Shown: piece by piece, positions 26,034 through 35,719 of the stretch | How the letters are laid out: each line of letters begins with the position of its first letter | Numbering within the stretch: the first letter of the stretch is position 1 | Origin: Symbiodinium natans | Lineage: Eukaryota; Sar; Dinophyceae; Suessiales; Symbiodiniaceae | Direction: 5' to 3' | Length of the DNA: 64,000 nt | Assembly (NCBI GenBank): GCA_905221605.1 | Contig: CAJNDS010002480.1 | Coordinates: forward strand, 317,501 to 381,500 | Translations under genes and position numbers: made by a program | Notes under the pieces: generated by a model | What the model was told of the DNA's origin: nothing | Database searches by the model: none | The model's input: the letters and a program-made list of their open reading frames with translations, nothing else

Positions 26034-26560
26034 GCTTTAGGGTTTTATTATGGTTGTAGAAAAAGGTTTTTGGGCTTTGGGTTTGCTTTGTTATGGCTAA
26101 GGGTTGTTTGTTTTAGTTTAAGGACCTTAGGACTTTCGGGGCTTACGGTTTTAAGGTGTCGGGTTTTAGGGCTTTAGGGTCTGAGGGTTCTGGTTTTTGG
26201 GCTTTAGAGCTTTGGGGGCTAGAGGACTACATCCTAGGCTTAGGGTTCCCAGGCTTACTGGACTGTAAATGGGGCTTAGGAATTCGCATTTCAGTTTTTG
26301 CGCTCAGGGCTTGCGGGATCTAAATTTTTGGGCTACAAGCCTCAGGGCTCGAACGCCGAGGCGCAACCCGAAAACCCAAACCCAATGCAGGACAAGACAA
26401 TGGGCCTGCAGCGTCATGGTTTACTCCTCGGGGGCTCCTGCCGCACTCTACGGCACATCTGAGGGCTGATCTCAGGGCCCTTTCAGTGCTGGGCTTCGGG
26501 CCTAGGGAGCTTATGACACCCTAAACCCTAAACCCTAAACCCTAAACCCTAAACCCTAAA
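26034..26560. other. degenerate T/G-rich intron-like sequence, CCCTAAA at its end
   Basis: Decayed TTTAGGG-like words without a clear array, then a CCCTAAA block at 26518-26562. A short plus ORF (26269-26469) overlaps repeat-derived sequence and is not called. Confidence 0.6.
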
Positions 26561-26564
26561 CCCT

Positions 26565-26650
26565 CACTGAGATCCATGCCCCTCTAACCGCATGTGGGAA
26601 TTCGCCACGCCACCTAACCTCAAAGCCTCCGTACGTGCTGGAGACCTGGC
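26565..26650 (-). CDS. candidate internal exon
   Basis: The minus strand reads VSSTYGGFEVRWRGEFPHAV then RGAWISVR after an AG. CCCTAAA lies on its left. Unknown family. Confidence 0.35.
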
Positions 26651-26837
26651 TCTACTATACTGAACTTGGAACCCAAGCAAAGATTATTGCTTTTGCTGTT
26701 TCTTTGGAAATATAGTACCCAAAAATTAAAAATTATTTCCAAGCACCCTTCAGTCTAGGACGGGGTTTGGGGTGTATGCAGGACTCCATTGAAGAGAAAT
26801 CAGGATTTCGGGGTTGAGGGTTGAGGGGGCTTAGGGT

Positions 26838-26930
26838 TTAGGGTTTAGGGTTTAGGGTTTAGGGTTTAGGGTTTAGGGTTTAGGGTTTAGGGTTTAGGGT
26901 TTAGGGTTTAGGGTTTAGGGTTTAGGGTTT
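26838..26930 (+). repeat. TTTAGGG array
   Basis: About 13 perfect units. The stretch before it (26680-26835) is AT-rich with TTGGAAATATAGTACCC and ATTATTTCCAAGCACCC as inverted words, possibly another small element. Confidence 0.93.
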
Positions 26931-27048
26931 AGGGCACCCCCCGAAGCATCCCCAGGGCTTGTTTCAGGGCGTTCTGACGGCTGGGGATGGACGCTTCGCC
27001 GGCGAACCGGTCCTCAAACAAAATCGGGGCGAAGCCCCGTATAACTTC
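26929..27048 (-). CDS. candidate exon, 39 codons and stop
   Basis: The minus strand reads EVIRGFAPILFEDRFAGEAS then IPSRQNALKQALGMLRGVP; the in-frame TAA is formed by the first CCCTAAA unit of the array. Convincing composition. It may be terminal, or a donor (CGG|GGGTGC) may precede the repeat. Confidence 0.45.
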   Translation of the reverse strand, partial: EVIRGFAPILFEDRFAGEASIPSRQNALKQALGMLRGVP

Positions 27049-27065
27049 GGGCTCAGGGCTTCAGG

Positions 27066-27165
27066 CCTCCCTGAAGCCCTAAACCCTAAACCCTAAACCC
27101 TCAACCCTAAACCCTGAACCCTAAACCCTAAACCCTCAACCCTAAACCTTCAACCCTAAACCCTG
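27066..27165. repeat. CCCTAAA array with variants
   Basis: CCCTAAA with CCCTCAA and CCCTGAA units. Confidence 0.9.
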
Positions 27166-27171
27166 AACCCT

Positions 27172-27243
27172 CTGCCGCCTCTGAGGCACGAGAGCGCTGC
27201 CGTGAAGCCTGGCTGAAAAGGAGGAAAATCTCTTGGGGTTCCT
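27172..27243 (-). CDS. candidate 24-codon exon
   Basis: The minus strand reads EPQEIFLLFSQASRQRSRAS then EAAE, after CTCCAG and before GGTTCAGGG. Exon length is a multiple of three. Confidence 0.38.
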
Positions 27244-27249
27244 GGAGCT

Positions 27250-27580
27250 TAGGGTTTAGGGCTTAGGGTTTAGGGTTTGGGGTTTGGGGTTTGGGGTTTG
27301 GGGTTTAGGGTTCGGGGTTTGGGGTTTCGGGTTTTGGGGGTTTTGGGGCGTTTGGAGGTTTAGGAGTTTAGGTTCCAGTTCTATGCCTTGGGGGGTTGGA
27401 GGGTTTAGGGGACTAGGGTTGCGGTTTGGGGGCTTAGGGCCCAGGGGGTTAGGAGACCAGGGCTTCGCCCCCTCCGCTTGGAGCTCACACCGGCCACGCG
27501 CCCTAAACCCTAAACCCTAAACCCTAAACCCTAAACCCTAAACCCTAAACCCTAAACCCTAAACCCTAAACCCTAAACCC
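27250..27580. repeat. TTTAGGG variants then CCCTAAA array
   Basis: 27250-27330 TTTAGGG/GGGGTTT; degenerate to 27470; CCCTAAA at 27502-27580. A short minus open stretch at 27480-27500 (VAGVSSKRRGRSP) could be a microexon. Confidence 0.85.
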
Positions 27581-27583
27581 ACT

Positions 27584-27650
27584 GACTTTCGCCTGCCTCC
27601 GGAGCCTTCCGTTTTGCGCAACAGAACGCACGCCGTATCCTACGAGCCCT
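27584..27650 (-). CDS. candidate exon
   Basis: The minus strand reads GYGVRSVAQNGRLRRQAKVS, next to the CCCTAAA array. Weak. Confidence 0.28.
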
Positions 27651-27913
27651 ATCAAGTGTGAAAACCAACGCGATATCTGCACAAACCGTCTCAACAATAG
27701 GAAGACAATCTCAACAAGCGTAGTTTGCATATTTGCGGTCTCCATGCACTCGCCAGCAGCCCCAGAAGTCTAACGACGGCGCTCAAGTGTGCTCACCCAG
27801 ACCCCCTTGTATTGAGGGAACGCAGTCTCTGGCGCAAGCAAGCAATGAGCAAGGCACAAAAACACACGGCAATCGCAGCTCCCTATCGGGGCCGTGGTCC
27901 AAAAACTGCAAAA

Positions 27914-28135
27914 TCAGTTTAGGTCTACCGGAAAAGCCGTCCTTGAAGGCTCGTGGTGCAGTTTGTGATAGCTCCGTTCGTTTCCAGGGGCCCATCTACG
28001 ATTGACTTTGTTCTTAGCGGCCTCATCTTCTTCCTGTCCGACCCCATTGGCTGAATACTCTCTGCTGGTTTGGTTTTTGAGCTTCGTTAGTCGCTTCTGC
28101 GTCTCCCTGCCCGACCGTGTTTGCTCAATACTCAC
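27914..28135 (-). CDS. small hypothetical ORF or exon
   Basis: The minus strand is open for 73 codons: SIEQTRSGRETQKRLTKLKN then QTSREYSANGVGQEEDEAAK and KVNRRWAPGNERSYHKLHHE, ending TGA. The first codon is GTG, so it is more likely an exon than a free-standing gene. It is very basic. The adjacent 27720-27910 has open frames on both strands. Confidence 0.38.
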   Translation of the reverse strand: MSIEQTRSGRETQKRLTKLKNQTSREYSANGVGQEEDEAAKNKVNRRWAPGNERSYHKLHHEPSRTAFPVDLN

Positions 28136-28149
28136 TTAGCCAGGATGCA

Positions 28150-28480
28150 GACACTTAAGTGTTTAGGGCTTGGGGTTTAGGAGGTCTAGGGGGCTCAGGG
28201 TTTAGGGTTTTTGGGGTCTAGGGGGCTTAGGGTTCAGGGTTTTAGGGCTTAGGGGACTTAGGGCTTGGGGTGACTTAGGGCTTAGGGTTGACTTTGGGGT
28301 TTCGGGGGGCTTAAGGTTTAGGGTTGAAGGGGGCTTGCAGCACAAAACCTCTTTAGCTTTAGGTTTGGGGTTTGGGGTTTGGGGTTTGGGGTTTGGGGTT
28401 TAGGGTTTAGGGTTTAGGGTTTAGGGTTTAGGGTTTAGGGTTTAGGGTTTAGGGTTTAGGGTTTAGGGTTTAGGGTTTAG
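28150..28480 (+). repeat. degenerate TTTAGGG, then perfect array
   Basis: Decayed units at 28150-28345; GGGGTTT and TTTAGGG units at 28360-28485. Confidence 0.88.
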
Positions 28481-28489
28481 GGTTTCGGA

Positions 28490-28630
28490 CTTAGGACGGG
28501 AAATCGTGCCAGCTCTGCCGAAGGAGACCACTGCGACGACAGGAACACGGAGCCATATGGGGCCTCGGCCACTGCTCTTCAGGGTTGCGGGTCTTCGAAG
28601 TCTGGGCAGGGTTGCAGAGTTTAGGGTGTA
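28490..28630. other. GC-rich island open on both strands
   Basis: Plus: GREIVPALPKETTATTGTRS; minus: EEQWPRPHMAPCSCRRSGLL. A probable exon of undetermined strand. Confidence 0.28.
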
Positions 28631-28724
28631 GTGGTACCCCTAAACCCTGAACCCTAAAGGTCCTAAAGGTCCTAAAGGCCCTAAGCCCTAAACCCTAAAT
28701 ACAGGGTTTAGGGTTCGGAGCTGA

Positions 28725-28790
28725 GGATTGCAGCGCAGCGCTGTTGTTGTTCTCCCCCCACGACTCACTCGTAACCCTGAACGGCTTGGG
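28725..28790 (-). CDS. candidate exon
   Basis: The minus strand reads RVTSESWGENNNSAALQSSA. Flanked by heptamer variants. Weak. Confidence 0.27.
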
Positions 28791-28984
28791 GTTTAGGCTT
28801 TAGGGTTCAGGGTTTAGGGTTTAGGCTTTAGGGTTCAGGGTTCAGGGTTAGGGTTTAGGGTTTAGGCTTTAGGGTTCAGGGTTTAGAGTATCTCTGAAAC
28901 CGTAAACCTCAACTCTGAACCCCCAACCATTCCGATACCCTAACCGTCCCTAACCCTAAAAACTGGTAAACCCCGAACACAAAA

Positions 28985-29343
28985 AAAACTGAACCCCAAA
29001 CCCTTTAAACTTGTGAAAAGCTATTGGTGGCATAGTCTAGAAAAGCCCCGAAATATTTAGAAAGGCGAAAACAAGGTAGCAAAAAGGTATCCCAAAAAAA
29101 GTAAACAAAAAGGTACCCGTGCCTCCCTCACCCTTTTTACCTTTTGCGGTCACCCTTTTTTCTGTTTGGCCAACCGGGATCTGCCAGGTGGGAATCCAGG
29201 CTTTTTTCCTGGGAAAAGTAAACAAAAGTTGAAAGGAAGGTTAATACAAGGTAACAAAAAGGTAACACAAAGGTAAAAACAAGGTGGAAAAAAGACTTTG
29301 TAAACATTTTATTGAGGATAGAAAACACCAAAGAACTTTTCAC
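28985..29343. other. A-rich stretch with AAGGTAACAAA words
   Basis: Repeated AAGGTA(A)CAAAAAGG words at 29073, 29106, 29247, 29260 and 29271. Minus ORFs rich in FYLVFTF are low-complexity translations. No gene called. Confidence 0.55.
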
Positions 29344-29344
29344 A

Positions 29345-29400
29345 ACCCTAAACCCTAAACCCTAAACCCTAAACCCTAAACCCTAAACCCTAAACCCTAC
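29345..29400. repeat. CCCTAAA array
   Basis: Eight units; its last bases CCCTAC form, on the minus strand, the GTAGGG of a possible 5' splice site. Confidence 0.95.
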
Positions 29401-29457
29401 CTGGGACAAGTAGGAACTCAGTAGCTGCAGCTCTGCACCCAGAGTCGTCAGGAATGT
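29401..29457 (-). CDS. candidate exon with a telomere-derived donor
   Basis: The minus strand reads TFLTTLGAELQLLSSYLSQ and then CAG|GTAGGGTTTAGGG: the donor GT lies in the first telomeric unit. Good hydrophobic/polar pattern; unknown family. Confidence 0.42.
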
Positions 29458-29577
29458 TTGGGTGCTTAGGGCGTAAGGCTTTGGGCTTCGGACTTGGGCA
29501 CCTACCCTAAGCCCTCAACCCTAGCCCTAAACCCTAAAACCTAAACCCTAAACCCTAAACCCTAAAACCCCTAAACT

Positions 29578-29640
29578 CCACTGCCGGGCCATTGGCTAAA
29601 GGAAAAGTTCACCAGGAAGACCGGAATCCACACCGACCTG
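29578..29640 (-). CDS. candidate exon
   Basis: The minus strand reads SVWIPVFLVNFSFSQWPGSG, hydrophobic, perhaps a membrane segment, between CCCTAAA-type repeats (29515-29570) and degenerate TTTAGGG. Confidence 0.36.
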
Positions 29641-29679
29641 GGCTTGGGGTGTCAGTTCAAGGTTTAAGGCTGTTTGTAG

Positions 29680-29938
29680 GATTTAGGGTTTAGGGTTTTG
29701 GGTTTAGGGTTTAGGGTTTAGGGTTTAGGGTTTAGGGTTTAGGGTTTAGGGTTGAGCCACGTCGGATTTAGGGTTTAGGGTTTTATTTAAGGTTTCAGGC
29801 TTTGTCGGTTTCGGGTTTCAGGCTTAGGGTGGTTTAGGGTGGAAGGGGCTGTGGGAGGAGGAGGGGAGAGCCGGCGGAACCCTAAACCCTAAACCCTAAA
29901 CCCTAAACCCTAAACCCTAAACCCTAAACCCTAAACCC
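29680..29938. repeat. TTTAGGG array and CCCTAAA array facing each other
   Basis: TTTAGGG at 29680-29752, CCCTAAA at 29879-29937, then a 17-G run (29940-29957). Confidence 0.93.
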
Positions 29939-29972
29939 GGGGGGGGGGGGGGGGGCGGGGTGGGGGAGGCAC

Positions 29973-30038
29973 CTGATTCTTTGGGTTGCACAGAATCAAC
30001 ACAAATGGGCATTTCGTAACGTAGGGGTTGGCATAGCC
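29973..30038 (-). CDS. candidate 22-codon exon with AG and GT borders
   Basis: The minus strand reads GYANPYVTKCPFVLILCNPK then NQ. Acceptor GTACTAG|GGC, donor CAG|GTGCC; 66 nt, in phase. One of the cleaner splice-bounded exons here. Confidence 0.48.
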
Positions 30039-30089
30039 CTAGTACACAAAACGCTGCAATGAATGGAAGCGATTGTGGTTGCCGCGCTT

Positions 30090-30225
30090 CTTAGGGGTTA
30101 GGGTTCGGGTTTCGGGTTTCGGGTTTCGGGTTTGGGGTTTAGGGTTTAGGGTTTAGGGTTTCGGGTTTAGGGTTTAGGGTTTTGGGTTTAGGGTTTAGGG
30201 TTTAGGGTTTAGGGTTTAGGGTTTA
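30090..30225 (+). repeat. TTTAGGG array with TTTCGGG variants
   Basis: GGGTTTCGGG units then TTTAGGG. Confidence 0.92.
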
Positions 30226-30326
30226 GAGTCTACGGCCAGGAGACCAGGTAAGCTTCATGTCCTCCACCTGGTTCCGGCGGTACTTCTGCCACCCTGCGCC
30301 AGCGACGAGGTGCGGCTTCGGGTGTC
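30225..30326 (-). CDS. candidate exon
   Basis: The minus strand reads PKPHLVAGAGWQKYRRNQVE then DMKLTWSPGRRL; the TAA is created by the adjoining heptamer. A donor at ACCTG|GTCTCC may precede it. Unknown family. Confidence 0.4.
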
Positions 30327-30332
30327 GAGGTG

Positions 30333-30509
30333 TACTTGGAGGTTCAGGGTACTTTTAACTCAAAACGGTTTAGGGTTTAGGGTTTAGGGCTTAGGGTTTA
30401 GGATACTTTCTAGCCCAAATCATAGGCCCCTGAATTCCCTAAGATGGTTATTTGTTTGTGTTGTAAGTACAGGTAAAATCGGTTAACAAGTACCATGAAA
30501 CTCCAAGTA
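30333..30509. mobile_element. short inverted-repeat element, family C, with telomeric block inside
   Basis: Left arm TACTTGGAGGTTCAGGGTAC, right arm GGTTAACAAGTACCATGAAA then CTCCAAGTA (inverse). A TTTAGGG block occupies 30368-30401. Related to 15730-15932 and 51168-51263. Confidence 0.7.
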
Positions 30510-30807
30510 GGGCTTCTCTAAGGCCTCACTTTGCTACCCCACAGCCTCCGAAATCCTCCGGAAACCTCAAAGAAGATGTACTAAGAATGTTCCGAAGAGG
30601 CAGGAGTCGTAGCCCCATTCTCTGCTTCGTCAGGCTTTGAACTTTTTGGGGTAACTTATCTAAGAAATACTAAGAAATATTCAACACACCCCTTGCGCAT
30701 AGGTATGGTAAAATCCTTCTTTATATTCTCCTCTTGTAGGCTAAGGGGTATGAGTTTAGGGTATCTTGAATTATGCTTAGAACTAACCTGATGTAAAGGG
30801 CCCAGAT

Positions 30808-30879
30808 TGAAAGAGAAGTGGCCGCCGAAGCGTCTGCGTTCTTACACGGTCTTATCGTGTTTGTCTATCTCCTTTGAAA
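30808..30879 (+). CDS. candidate plus-strand terminal exon
   Basis: The plus strand reads IEREVAAEASAFLHGLIVFV then YLL and TGA after GGGCCCAG. Amphipathic then hydrophobic. 30510-30805 has no clear gene apart from a possible AG-bounded stretch near 30545. Confidence 0.35.
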
Positions 30880-31020
30880 CGGCTGCCCAAAAAGACCCGA
30901 ATTCATCCGCATTATTGTGATTTTGTTGGTCTTAGGCTTTGGGTTAAGGGTTTAGGGTCGAGGGTTTAGGGTTGTTTAGGGATTAGGGTTTAGGGTTTAG
31001 GGTTACCCTAATTCGACAGC

Positions 31021-32705
31021 TCCGTGATATGATCGGATGCTTCACTCTCCTTGTAGTGGCGTGCCGCCCTCAATGAGCTCTTTGACTTGGTAGAAGGCGG
31101 GGTAGAGCAAGAAGGGGTGGTGCCTCAGAGGATACATTCCCCAAACAGGGCTAAGGGTTGAGGGTTGAGGGCTTAGGGTTTAGGCTTGATCCAAGGGAAG
31201 CTACAAGGACCCGCAATACCCTTACCTTCTTGAAAAAGTTCTGAAGAATTGGGGCCCTTGGGGTTTTTGGGGTATTCAAGGGGTATATCAGGGGTATATT
31301 GAAGTAGGCTTCAATATAAGGGGTCCCCATTTAAGGGGGCCCATGCTAAGGGACCATGACACTACCCTCTGGGGGCTACGCAACAGCCATCTTCGGAGCT
31401 TAGTCTGGGAATGCTTGACAAAGCTACAGGCAGGCTTGAAGGCTTTAAAAATTTGGCTTGTCCCTAAACCCTAAACCCTAAACCCTACACCCTAAACCCT
31501 AAACCCTAAACCCTAATCCCTAAACCCTCAACCCTGAACCCTGTTTGGGGACTTGGGGCTAAACCCTCAATGGCCCCACTCCCTGGTAACCGGAATCCCT
31601 TGAGGGTTTGGGACTCGATGGTCTTAGGACGTAAAGTTTCGGGTTTAGGGAAGTTTAGGGTTTAGCGTTTTGGATTTAGGGTTGAGGGTTTCGGTATCTA
31701 AGGGGACTCCATGGCTCCCAAGACCACGTACTCAAAAAACTCACCGTACCTTAGGAAATCAATCGGGATCCTGGAGCGTCTGAGAAAGCCGAGCGCGCAA
31801 CACAAACTGATCCAAGAAGACCTGCGCTCTGCTCTTGAGGGTCGGAGGTATCGTGCGAGGGTTTCTGCAAGGGCCGGCCCGACAACCCTGAACCCCAAAA
31901 TCTCTAAACCCTGAACCCTAATCCCAAACACCGGAACTCTTTCACCCCTATAACCCTAAAAATATATCTGCCCTGAAGCCTCCCCAAGAACCCCAAAAAC
32001 CCCGAATCTCCCCCAAAGCCACCTAAGCCCCAAACCCTAAACCCTAAACCCTAAACCCCAAAAGGCCAAAGGCCTGTGCCAGCACATTTCGCTGGCCGGC
32101 GCGGTCTGCGAGCTTCGCCCGCCAATGTTTGGCCGCGAAGCTCTCCGCCAGTGGGAACCTAAGCGGATCCAGTTTGCCTTTTGGGTTTAGGGTTTAGGGT
32201 TTAGGGTTTAGGGTTTAGGGTTTAGGGTTTAGGGTTTAGGGTTTTGGGTTTTGGGTTGGGGGTTTGGGTTTTGGGGTTTTACCCCTTAGAGTACTCCTCT
32301 TGCGGCCTGCCAGTCCCAAAACCCAAGATTACCTGAAACCCTAAACCCTATACCCTGAACCCCAAACCCCAAACCCTAAACCCTAAACCCGAAACCCTAC
32401 ACCCTAAACCCTAAACCCTGAGTCCCCAGTTAGGGCGCAGCGGTGCAGCGTCGTGAGAGCAACCAAGACACCAGCGCCTTGCAAAGAGGTGCGCGTAGAT
32501 GAAGTACTGCACGCCTCCAAGGTACCTTGGTTTGGGGTTCAGGGTTTAGGGTTTAGGGTTTAGGGTTTAGGGTTTAGGGTTTAGGGTTTAGTGTTTAGGG
32601 TTTACCTCGAAGTCACAGCCAGGCCGCAGCAGCCCCCAGGAAAAGAAGATGAAATTCCGCCGCCAGTCAACCTCGGTTGGGAGCCAGGAGACCGGCTTTT
32701 CGGGT
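31021..32705 (-). CDS. multi-exon gene, unknown (possible membrane protein)
   Basis: Six minus-strand islands in series: 32605-32705 (KPVSWLPTEVDWRRNFIFFS, donor GAG|GTAAAC), 32425-32528 (YLGGVQYFIYAHLFARRWCL), 32058-32178 (KLDPLRFPLAESFAAKHWRA), about 31705-31890 (VGPALAETLARYLRPSRAER), about 31363-31440 (KPACSFVKHSQTKLRRWLLR) and 31021-31145 (GMYPLRHHPFLLYPAFYQVK, then ELIEGG, stop). Introns hold TTTAGGG or CCCTAAA arrays. The first and last exons resemble parts of the Mpv17/PMP22 family only loosely (DWRR-containing helix; HP..LYPAFY..KELIEGG) and the order and spacing do not fit well, so I leave it unnamed. Confidence 0.42.
31455..31555. repeat. CCCTAAA array with variants
   Basis: Intronic position in the gene model above. 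Confidence 0.9.
32184..32424. repeat. TTTAGGG array facing CCCTAAA array
   Basis: TTTAGGG at 32184-32240, CCCTAAA variants at 32336-32420. The pair would fold as an inverted repeat within an intron of the 31-32.7 kb gene. Confidence 0.9.
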
Positions 32706-33218
32706 TTAGGGTTTAGGGTTTAGGGTTTAGGGTTTAGGGTTTAGGGTTGAGGGTTGAGGGTCGAGGGTTTGGGGATGTTTAGGGTTTACGGTCTAGGGTT
32801 TGGGGTTTAGGGTTGAGGGTCGAGGGTTTGGGGATGTTTAGGGTTTAGGGTTCAGGGTTAGGGGTTTAGGGTTCACGGTCAGGGGTTTAGGGGTTTAGGG
32901 TTTGGGGTTTAGGGTTTGGGTTTTGGGGTTGGGGGTTTCGGGTTTAGGGTTTGGGAGCTTACTGCTTTACGGGTTAGGGCCCTAAACCCTGAAGCCCAAC
33001 ACCCGAAAACCCTTCAATCAATAACAAGCCCCAAACCCCTAAACCCTGAAAACCTGCATAAGGCCTAAAAACCCTAAAAACCTTGCAACAAAGCGATGGA
33101 AGACCAAGCCCTAAACCCTAAACCCTAAACCCTAAACCCTAAACCCTAAACCCTAAACCCTAAACCCTAAACCCTAAACCCTAAACCCTAAACCCTAAAC
33201 CCTAAACCCTAAACCCTA
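32530..33218. repeat. TTTAGGG arrays then CCCTAAA array
   Basis: TTTAGGG at 32538-32603 and 32700-32950 (with a duplicated GAGGGTCGAGGGTTTGGGGA near 32752 and 32817); CCCTAAA at 33111-33218. Confidence 0.92.
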
Positions 33219-33600
33219 TCCCTCAAAAAGTGAACACTTAACAAGTAGAACTCGAAGACAAGCCTTCTCAAAAACAAGGAGGGGAGAATCCATGGCATCC
33301 AAACCCTAAACCCTAAACCCTAAACCCTGAACCTTTCAATACTAGCCACAAATACAAGACTGACAACAATACGAAAAAAACAACAGTACTCTTAACAGCA
33401 CTACAAAGAACAATGGGCTCATTAATACTCATATTGAAGTGGGGGTTATATTTGTTGTATCCCCACAAGGACACCCAGTATATACACTCACCAATAATAA
33501 ACAGGAACCTTATATACACTCACCAATACCAGTAATATCTACCCTGCTTCATATGGCTGAGGGGGGTTGAGGGCTTTGAAGGCTGTCAGGGTCCTGAGCC
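33219..33600. other. AT-rich unique stretch, no clear gene
   Basis: TATATACACTCACCAATA occurs twice (33478 and 33512). The minus ORF at 33313-33519 has low protein likelihood. A short CCCTAAA block lies at 33303-33328. Confidence 0.5.
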
Positions 33601-33604
33601 CCAA

Positions 33605-33760
33605 TCCCCAAACCCTAAACCCTAAACCCTAAACCCCAAACCCTAAACCCGAAACCCCAAACCCTAAACCCTAACCCCGAAACCCTAAACCCTAAACCCG
33701 AAACCCTAAACCCTAAACCCGAAACCCTAAACCCTAAACCCGAAACCCTAAACCCAAAAC
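33605..33760. repeat. CCCTAAA/CCCGAAA array
   Basis: Alternating CCCTAAA and CCCGAAA units in a higher-order pattern of about 21 bp. Confidence 0.92.
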
Positions 33761-33772
33761 CAACTACCGCCC

Positions 33773-33855
33773 GACGCCTCCTCCCGCCGCTCGACGACTT
33801 TCTGAGCCATCAAGTCCGAGGCGCTGGTCCTTTGAGGGCCGCTTCTTGTGGGGTT
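33773..33855 (-). CDS. candidate exon, basic
   Basis: The minus strand reads PHKKRPSKDQRLGLDGSESR then RAAGGGVGR and TAG. It is flanked by CCCTAAA on the left and TTTAGGG on the right. Lys/Arg-rich. Confidence 0.36.
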
Positions 33856-34318
33856 TTACCAGGGTTTAGGGTTTAGGATTTAGGGTTTAGGGCTTAGGGT
33901 TTAGGGTTTAGGGTTTTGGGTTTTGGGATAGTTTTTGGTTGCTTGGTTTGGGGTTTAGGGTTTAAGGCTTTGCGGTAGCTTTTTGACATGGGCTTGGGGT
34001 TTAGGGGTTAAGGTTTTGTGCTACTTTTGTTAGACGGTTTGGGGTTTCGGGTTTCAGGTTCAAGGGGTTTTGGGGTTTGGATGAAAGGGTTTAGGATTTA
34101 GGGCATTTAGAGTCTTGGGTGTTAGGCTTGGGGAGGGCTTCAAGCTTCGTAGGGATCCTTTTTGGGTTCTAGGGTCTTGTTTTTGGATGTGTTTTATTCT
34201 TTCTTTTTGTTCTTTTTGTTTTTTTTTGGGGGGGGGGGCTGAGAGCAATCCAAGCAACTAGACTCTCCGGGGAGCCGTGAAGAAGATCATGTGCATGACA
34301 TTTCAGTTCCCTTGGTTT

Positions 34319-34443
34319 TAAACCCACAAAAACTTTCCCGGGGCGGGGGGGACAGGAAAGGGCTTGATGGGGGGAATATGGCGTCCACGCACTCCTGTCC
34401 CCTCAAGTGGTGAAGTCAAGCGCTCATGAAGCAGGGCAAGGGA
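34319..34443 (-). CDS. candidate exon, 40 codons and stop
   Basis: The minus strand reads LALLHERLTSPLEGTGVRGR then HIPPIKPFPVPPAPGKFLWV and TAA. Unknown family. Confidence 0.38.
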
Positions 34444-34449
34444 TCCTGC

Positions 34450-34502
34450 TTGGCATGCTCCCCCTTATACTAGCACTCCGGAATAGGGATTCTAGTACCC
34501 CC
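34450..34502. mobile_element. short inverted-repeat element, family A, 3'-truncated
   Basis: Left end TTGGCATGCTCCCCCTTATA then CTAGCACTCCGGAATAGGGA. It breaks off into CCCTAAA repeats, so the right arm is lost. Confidence 0.65.
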
Positions 34503-34609
34503 AACCCTAAACCCTAACCCTAAACGCTATACCCAAAAAAACCTTTGGCTGTCGATTCGGCCCTTCGTAAACCCTGAACGCCAAAGCCATGACCAAATCC
34601 GGTTAAGGG

Positions 34610-34715
34610 CTTAAGGTTTAGGGTTTAGGGCTTAAGGTTTAGGGTTTAGGGTTTAGGGTTTAGGGTTTAGGGTTTAGGGTTTAGGGTTTAGGGTTTAGGG
34701 TTTAGGGTTTAGGGG
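34610..34715 (+). repeat. TTTAGGG array
   Basis: Perfect units after two GGGCTTAAG variants. Confidence 0.95.
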
Positions 34716-34729
34716 GCACAGATCGCAGA

Positions 34730-34830
34730 CTTTTTCAAATGAGGCCAAGCAGCTTGAGAGCCGACACGGCGACACCGAAGAGGAACGGATGCTTCCTGCC
34801 ACCAGCGCTAAAGCTCCAGCTGAAGCTTAA
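34730..34830 (+). CDS. candidate plus-strand terminal exon
   Basis: The plus strand reads TFSNEAKQLESRHGDTEEER then MLPATSAKAPAEA and TAA, after GATCGCAG. A minus frame is also open, so the strand is not certain. Confidence 0.36.
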
Positions 34831-34849
34831 ACCCAGTTTAGAGGCTTAG

Positions 34850-35130
34850 GGGTTAGGGGTTTAGGGTTTAGGGTTTAGGGTTTAGGGTTTAGGGTTTAGG
34901 GGTTTAGGGGTTTAAGGGTTAGGGATCTAGGATTTAGGCATTTGGTACTTAAGAGTCGCAGAGCATTGAAGAAGGTGCCTGCCGATGCGCACGCCATGCC
35001 GCACCACCATGTAGGGAGCTGCTTGACCTCGGATCCAGAACACTCATGGGTTTAGGGTTTAGGGTTTAGGGTTTAGGGTTTAGGGTTTAGGGTTTAGGGT
35101 TTAGGGTTTAGGGTTTAGGGTTTAGAGAGA
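34850..35130 (+). repeat. TTTAGGG arrays
   Basis: 34858-34915 and 35047-35125. The island 34940-35045 is open on both strands (plus: SRRALKKVPADAHAMPHHHV). 35130-35600 holds no clear gene. Confidence 0.85.
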
Positions 35131-35719
35131 AGAGAATGCGAATAAAGAGAACGAATGACCTGCGAGTAGAGATGAGAATTGCACTAACAATAGTAGTAGA
35201 CCGAGCTACACCCTCAAAACCCCTAAAGTCTTCAGCCTTCAAACCTTACAGCCCGACAGCAGTTTAAACCCTCAAGCCCCGCAGCAAAGATTTAGGGTTT
35301 AGGGTTTGGGGAAAGCCCGAGACCCAGGAAAAAAGGCTTTGGGCTTGGGTTGCCAAACCCCAAGATTCCTAGGCACGGGGGTCAAGTCTTTCCATTATCG
35401 AAAGCACGGTTGAGCGCTTAGGATTTGGAGTCGAATTTGGGGTTTCGGTGTAGGTTCTGACTTGGATTTTAGAACATGAGAAGATGCCTCCCCCCGCATC
35501 TCATGTAAACAACCATGCACTCACGCTCAGCTTCACAAGGTCTCAACGAGGAATGGATGTGAAAGCTTCGACAGGGCGCTGGGAATGCGGATAGGGTTTA
35601 GGGGTAGGGTTTAGGGTTTGGGGTTCAGGGTTCAGGGTTCAGGAGCTCTTTGGCACAGGGCTGCACGTGCCAGGGCCGCTAGGGTGTCCCCCCCTTGCAC
35701 CTTCCGACTGTGTCTTGCC

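Noticed and set aside
31021-31145. Naming the 31-32.7 kb gene as an Mpv17/PMP22 protein
   Set aside because: The resemblance covers only short patches and the exon order and spacing do not fit that family well enough.
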